64,000 nucleotides of DNA, from positions 620,001-684,000 of the forward strand of contig JAJACH010000001.1 of assembly GCA_022601645.1 (NCBI GenBank), given 5' to 3'. The translations under genes were made by a program, and so were the position numbers. Numbering within the stretch: position 1 is the first letter of the stretch; every line of letters begins with the position of its first letter. The notes beneath the pieces were generated by a model. The model searched no databases. It was not told where the DNA came from and saw nothing but the letters and a program-made list of their open reading frames with translations. This document shows, in pieces, positions 61,054 through 64,000 of the stretch. The DNA comes from Chlamydiia bacterium (GTDB lineage Bacteria > Chlamydiota > Chlamydiia > Chlamydiales > Simkaniaceae).

Positions 61054-62212
61054 TCCGATCCATCGCTTTATACATGTTGACGAACTAGAAGCTAAACTTA
61101 TCAAGTCGGTGCCTTTTCAAAGGCTCCACTTTATCCACCAATTAGGGGCGGCGTTTTACGTCTACCCAGGTGGTAACCACAAGCGTTTTGATCATTCGCT
61201 CGGTGTGATGGAACTCGCGACAAGGATGTATGACCAGCTCACCATATCTGAGAGCAGTCCCGATTTTATGCCTGATGTTGGCTCATCTGAACATCTTTAC
61301 TGGCGGAAGATCGTTCGTGTGGCAGCGCTTTGCCATGACCTCGGCCACCTTCCCTTCTCTCACGCTGCAGAGCGGTGGATATTAGGCGAGAAAGGGCATG
61401 AGAAATGGACAGCGAAAATTATTGAAAGCGCTTATCTCGAGCCTGTTTGGAATGACATTGATCCAAATCGCGATGTGAAATCAGACGTTCTCAAGGTCAG
61501 TGTGGGCATGCCAACTGATTCAATTTGGGAAAAACTTCTCTCACAGATTGTCATCGCAGATTTTTTTGGAGCAGATCGGATCGATTATCTTGTTCGCGAC
61601 TCCCACAACACAGGGCTCCCGTATGGCGGCTCATTTGACTATCACCAGCTTTTTGAGATGCTGCGCATTTTACCCTTTAATGGTTCCTTAGAGCTTGGTG
61701 TTGAAGAAGGGGGACTTGAGAGTTGTGAGGCCCTTTTAACCTCGCGCTATTTCATGCACAAGCGCCTTTGTCAATACCCAGCTGTGAAATCCTATGGTTT
61801 CCACATTGCACGGTTTATCAAAACTTGCTTTGAAGACACCATCTGTCAAGATCTCGACTCTTTCTTAAGGGTCACGGATAATGAAGTGATGGCAGAGCTT
61901 AGCATCGCCTCAAGAGATGCTGACCATCCAGGTCACTATGACGCTCTTTGTTTAACCATGCAAAAAGATCGCTTTAAAGCGGTGCCCTTCTTAAGCGGGA
62001 TTCCCGATTTACCTGAGCTTCCCGAGGGGATGTACGGGATCGAAGAGGACCCAACGCCCAAAACGAACCTTTCCCTCACTTTCCCAGTTCAAAGAAAGGA
62101 TGGGTCAGTGGTGTCAGGCGAGACCCTCTCAGAGCTCAAAATCCCTCAAAACCCCACACACTGGATTTTTGTCGCTGCGGACTATGCTGAAGATATCTAT
62201 TGTCTGACCTAA
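61031..62212 (+). CDS. HD-domain phosphohydrolase (SAMHD1/dGTPase-like)
   Basis: 393 residues. FDPIHRFIHVDELEAKLI opening, then KRFDHSLGVMELA (H55), CHDLGHLPFSHAAE (H102-D103 and H106/H111) and the late FFGADRIDYLVRDS Asp. This is the SAMHD1-like layout of bacterial dNTP triphosphohydrolases. It would hydrolyse dNTPs and so shape nucleotide pools; next to a nucleotide-transporter-like gene this makes sense. Starts at ATG 61031 within the permease gene end. Confidence 0.85.
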   Translation: MSQKKIFDPIHRFIHVDELEAKLIKSVPFQRLHFIHQLGAAFYVYPGGNHKRFDHSLGVMELATRMYDQLTISESSPDFMPDVGSSEHLYWRKIVRVAALCHDLGHLPFSHAAERWILGEKGHEKWTAKIIESAYLEPVWNDIDPNRDVKSDVLKVSVGMPTDSIWEKLLSQIVIADFFGADRIDYLVRDSHNTGLPYGGSFDYHQLFEMLRILPFNGSLELGVEEGGLESCEALLTSRYFMHKRLCQYPAVKSYGFHIARFIKTCFEDTICQDLDSFLRVTDNEVMAELSIASRDADHPGHYDALCLTMQKDRFKAVPFLSGIPDLPELPEGMYGIEEDPTPKTNLSLTFPVQRKDGSVVSGETLSELKIPQNPTHWIFVAADYAEDIYCLT

Positions 62213-62228
62213 GGCTTATTGCTATAAT
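62200..62228 (+). promoter_or_regulatory. Candidate promoter of the NTT-like gene, leaderless
   Basis: TTGTCT (62200-62205), 17 bp, TATAAT (62223-62228), 8 bp, ATG 62237. No Shine-Dalgarno. Confidence 0.55.
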
Positions 62229-62236
62229 GTCTCTCC

Positions 62237-63433
62237 ATGACATCAGCCCTAAAGCGCTTTATTCCTTTTGCAATTCTCTGCGGATTTTGCATCACGCTTG
62301 AGTACGCCATCTGTAAACCGACGAGTAACTCGGTCTTTATCGACGTCTATGGTGTGCGTGCGCTTCCCTTCGCTTGGCTTCTCACAATTCCGCTCAATTT
62401 ATTCATTGTCACTCTCTACAATCGCTTCATCCCTAAACTTGGCCCTCTCAAATTATTGATTTACAGCACGAGCGCTGTCATCTGTTTAAACACTGCTGCT
62501 GCCTTTTTTCTCAAAACGATTCCAGGGTTTGCCTTTCTTCATTTTGTCTTAAAAGATATCTATGTCCTTTTGATGTTCCAGCAACTTTGGTCTGTGATCC
62601 ATGCCAATGTCGAGATGAAAAAAGCAAAATATCTCTACGGCGTCTTCTTTGGCATTGGGGGACTTGGGTCAGTGCTCGGCTCTTATATCACGGCACATAA
62701 CGCCATTCGCTTTGGCTCTGAGCATCTACTCCTATTGACAACGCCCATTTTCTTAGTATTTATGCTCCTCTATTATGGCATGATGCGACAAAGCATCGAT
62801 GTAAAACTCCAAGCTAGCCGCGAGCATAAAGGCCTTAGACTTCTTTTCACTTCCAAGCCCCTGCAGCTGATTCTCCTCATTGTTGTTTTTATGCAAATGG
62901 CCTCCACTCTCCTTGAATACCAATTCAACATGGAGCTTGCTCGAATAGCTCCCATGCAGGATGAACGCACCGCTTATTCCGCGCGCATTTTCGCCTACAT
63001 CAACATGGCATCTGTCTTCCTCCAACTTGTTGGAACCTACTTCTTCCTCCGCTTTCTCGGGCTTTTCAGAAGCCACATCATCATCCCAGGATACCTGCTT
63101 GTAAACGGTCTTCTTTCCCTTACTATTCCCTCCTTTCGCATGCTAACCTACTCTTTTGGAGCCACAAAAGCGTTTGATCATTCTGTTTTCCGTATCATCA
63201 CTGAAATGCTCTACATCCCTTTAGGTCATGATGAGAAATTCAAAGCTAAAGCGATCATTGACGTCTTTGCGTATCGCACAGCGAGAGCCTTTGCCTCCTT
63301 CCTTGTGATCGGTCTACAACTCATCCGCCTTGAAGCTGCGATCTCCTACGGATGCACGATCGTTCTTGCCGCCTGGTTAGCACTTGTCATATATCGTTTC
63401 GGTCGCTACGATCGAGCTTATGAAGCGATTTAA
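62237..63433 (+). CDS. NTT/TLC-family-like nucleotide transporter
   Basis: 398 residues, 10-12 membrane helices. KAKYLYGVFFGIGGLGSVLG and the late EMLYIPLGHDEKFKAKAIID, then FAYRTARAFASF match the pattern of ATP/ADP translocases (EMAYIPLD..K.KGKAAIDV), but the protein is about 100 residues shorter than Npt1. Classical NTTs import ATP or nucleotides from the host; this divergent copy may carry another substrate. It is followed by the malic enzyme gene with a 14-bp overlap. Confidence 0.72.
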   Translation: MTSALKRFIPFAILCGFCITLEYAICKPTSNSVFIDVYGVRALPFAWLLTIPLNLFIVTLYNRFIPKLGPLKLLIYSTSAVICLNTAAAFFLKTIPGFAFLHFVLKDIYVLLMFQQLWSVIHANVEMKKAKYLYGVFFGIGGLGSVLGSYITAHNAIRFGSEHLLLLTTPIFLVFMLLYYGMMRQSIDVKLQASREHKGLRLLFTSKPLQLILLIVVFMQMASTLLEYQFNMELARIAPMQDERTAYSARIFAYINMASVFLQLVGTYFFLRFLGLFRSHIIIPGYLLVNGLLSLTIPSFRMLTYSFGATKAFDHSVFRIITEMLYIPLGHDEKFKAKAIIDVFAYRTARAFASFLVIGLQLIRLEAAISYGCTIVLAAWLALVIYRFGRYDRAYEAI

Positions 63434-64000
63434 ATACGCCATTGAAAATGGCCAGGTAAATATAGAAACAAGCCTTTGTGGCCAGGAAATTTTAAGAAAC
63501 CCTCTTCTCAATAAAGGTTCGGCGTTTACCCATCATGAGCGCGAGCAGCTCGGTCTCTTAGGGCTTTTGCCCTCTCACGAATCAACCCTAGAAGAGCAAG
63601 TAAATCGACGCTACAGGAACTACCAAGAGTGTACAACTGATATCGCCCGCTACTCGATGTTGTCAGCCCTTTTAGAGCGTAACGAGACTCTTTTTTATAG
63701 TTTAGTTTCAAAGCACATTGGCGAAATGATGCCCTACATTTACACCCCAACTGTTGGGAGTGCTTCGCTGAATTTTAGCTATCTCTACAACCAGAACAGG
63801 GGAGTCTATTTCTCCTATCCCATGAAAGAACACATTGAAACGATTGTAGACACCATCCAAAAAGACGAAGTTGACGTGCTTGTCATCACTGATGGTGAAC
63901 GCATTTTGGGTCTTGGAGACCTTGGCATAGGGGGAATGGCAATACCTGTAGGAAAGCTTTCTCTCTATACGGTTTTTGGAGGAGTGGCACCTTACCGCAC
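63420..64000 (+). CDS. NAD-dependent malic enzyme, N-terminal part (runs off the right edge)
   Basis: 193 codons visible from ATG 63420. GSAFTHHEREQLGLLGLLP, then LLERNETLFYSLVSKHIGEM, the MPYIYTPTVGSA substrate loop and VITDGERILGLGDLGIGGMAIPVGKL are the conserved malic enzyme start, up to the metal/NAD region; the Tyr of YTPTVG is the catalytic general acid. It decarboxylates malate to pyruvate. The catalytic Lys and NAD fold lie beyond 64000. Overlaps the transporter stop by 14 bp. Confidence 0.9.
   Translation, partial: MKRFKYAIENGQVNIETSLCGQEILRNPLLNKGSAFTHHEREQLGLLGLLPSHESTLEEQVNRRYRNYQECTTDIARYSMLSALLERNETLFYSLVSKHIGEMMPYIYTPTVGSASLNFSYLYNQNRGVYFSYPMKEHIETIVDTIQKDEVDVLVITDGERILGLGDLGIGGMAIPVGKLSLYTVFGGVAPYR

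Overview
The window looks like chromosome from a member of the Chlamydiota, probably an environmental (Parachlamydiales-like) lineage rather than a Chlamydia sp. I base this on gene pairs I recall from Chlamydia: rnhC next to the truncated rodZ/yfgA, dnaN-recF near smpB, and leuS-waaA. Also chlamydial in flavour are a DhnA-type aldolase, an NTT-like nucleotide transporter, a kinase with a C-terminal FGE-sulfatase domain, and a load of F-box/LRR, lipase and giant repeat proteins typical of amoeba-associated relatives. Base composition is moderate (low 40s % GC by eye). The assignment is inference from gene content; no database search was possible.

Layout. 1-857 is the 5' part of recN (minus). 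929-3288 holds a hypothetical, an amidohydrolase and rnhC. 3373-9094 is a tight plus-strand run rodZ-yyaL-pkn-LMW phosphatase-ispH, followed by an APC transporter fused to a UspA domain. 10992-15484 is a minus-strand oligopeptide ABC operon (oppBCDF, no oppA here) ending in an F-box-like gene. fbaB (15594) is followed by a palindromic element, an EEP-family nuclease/phosphatase-like gene, and two leucine-rich-repeat genes, one broken by an in-frame TGA. 20702-25788 carries pepN, a Bcr/CflA pump and two convergent, overlapping secreted lipase-like genes. After tRNA-Leu, 26014-31066 encodes two related large proteins that share a His...Asn-Cys module; the bigger one also carries a GT28/UgtP-like glycosyltransferase domain. 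trmB, a hypothetical and a three-gene operon with a chaperone-like last gene follow. tRNA-Pro and pgi precede the minus-strand dnaN-recF-amino acid permease cluster, smpB, a lipoprotein, terC and two minus-strand genes diverging from leuS-waaA. Two tRNA-Met genes (initiator, then probable elongator) precede a 10-kb giant gene with a GH16-like domain and tandem C-terminal modules, interrupted by one in-frame TGA. The right end has a 51-residue protein, a NodB deacetylase, a GT2 glycosyltransferase, an AdiC-like permease, a SAMHD1-like HD phosphohydrolase, an NTT-like transporter and the 5' part of an NAD malic enzyme.

How it fits together. The core is housekeeping (replication clamp, trans-translation, tRNA charging, isoprenoids, LPS Kdo, sugar phosphates). 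Around it sit import systems suited to an intracellular host-dependent life (peptides, amino acids, nucleotides) and candidate host-directed proteins. The most interesting items are the glycosyltransferase/permuted-papain-like pair, the giant TGA-interrupted GH16-like protein, two in-frame TGA codons in near-identical contexts, and a recurrent promoter geometry (-35, 17 bp, -10, then 8-10 bp to ATG) that predicts leaderless or nearly leaderless mRNAs for several genes.
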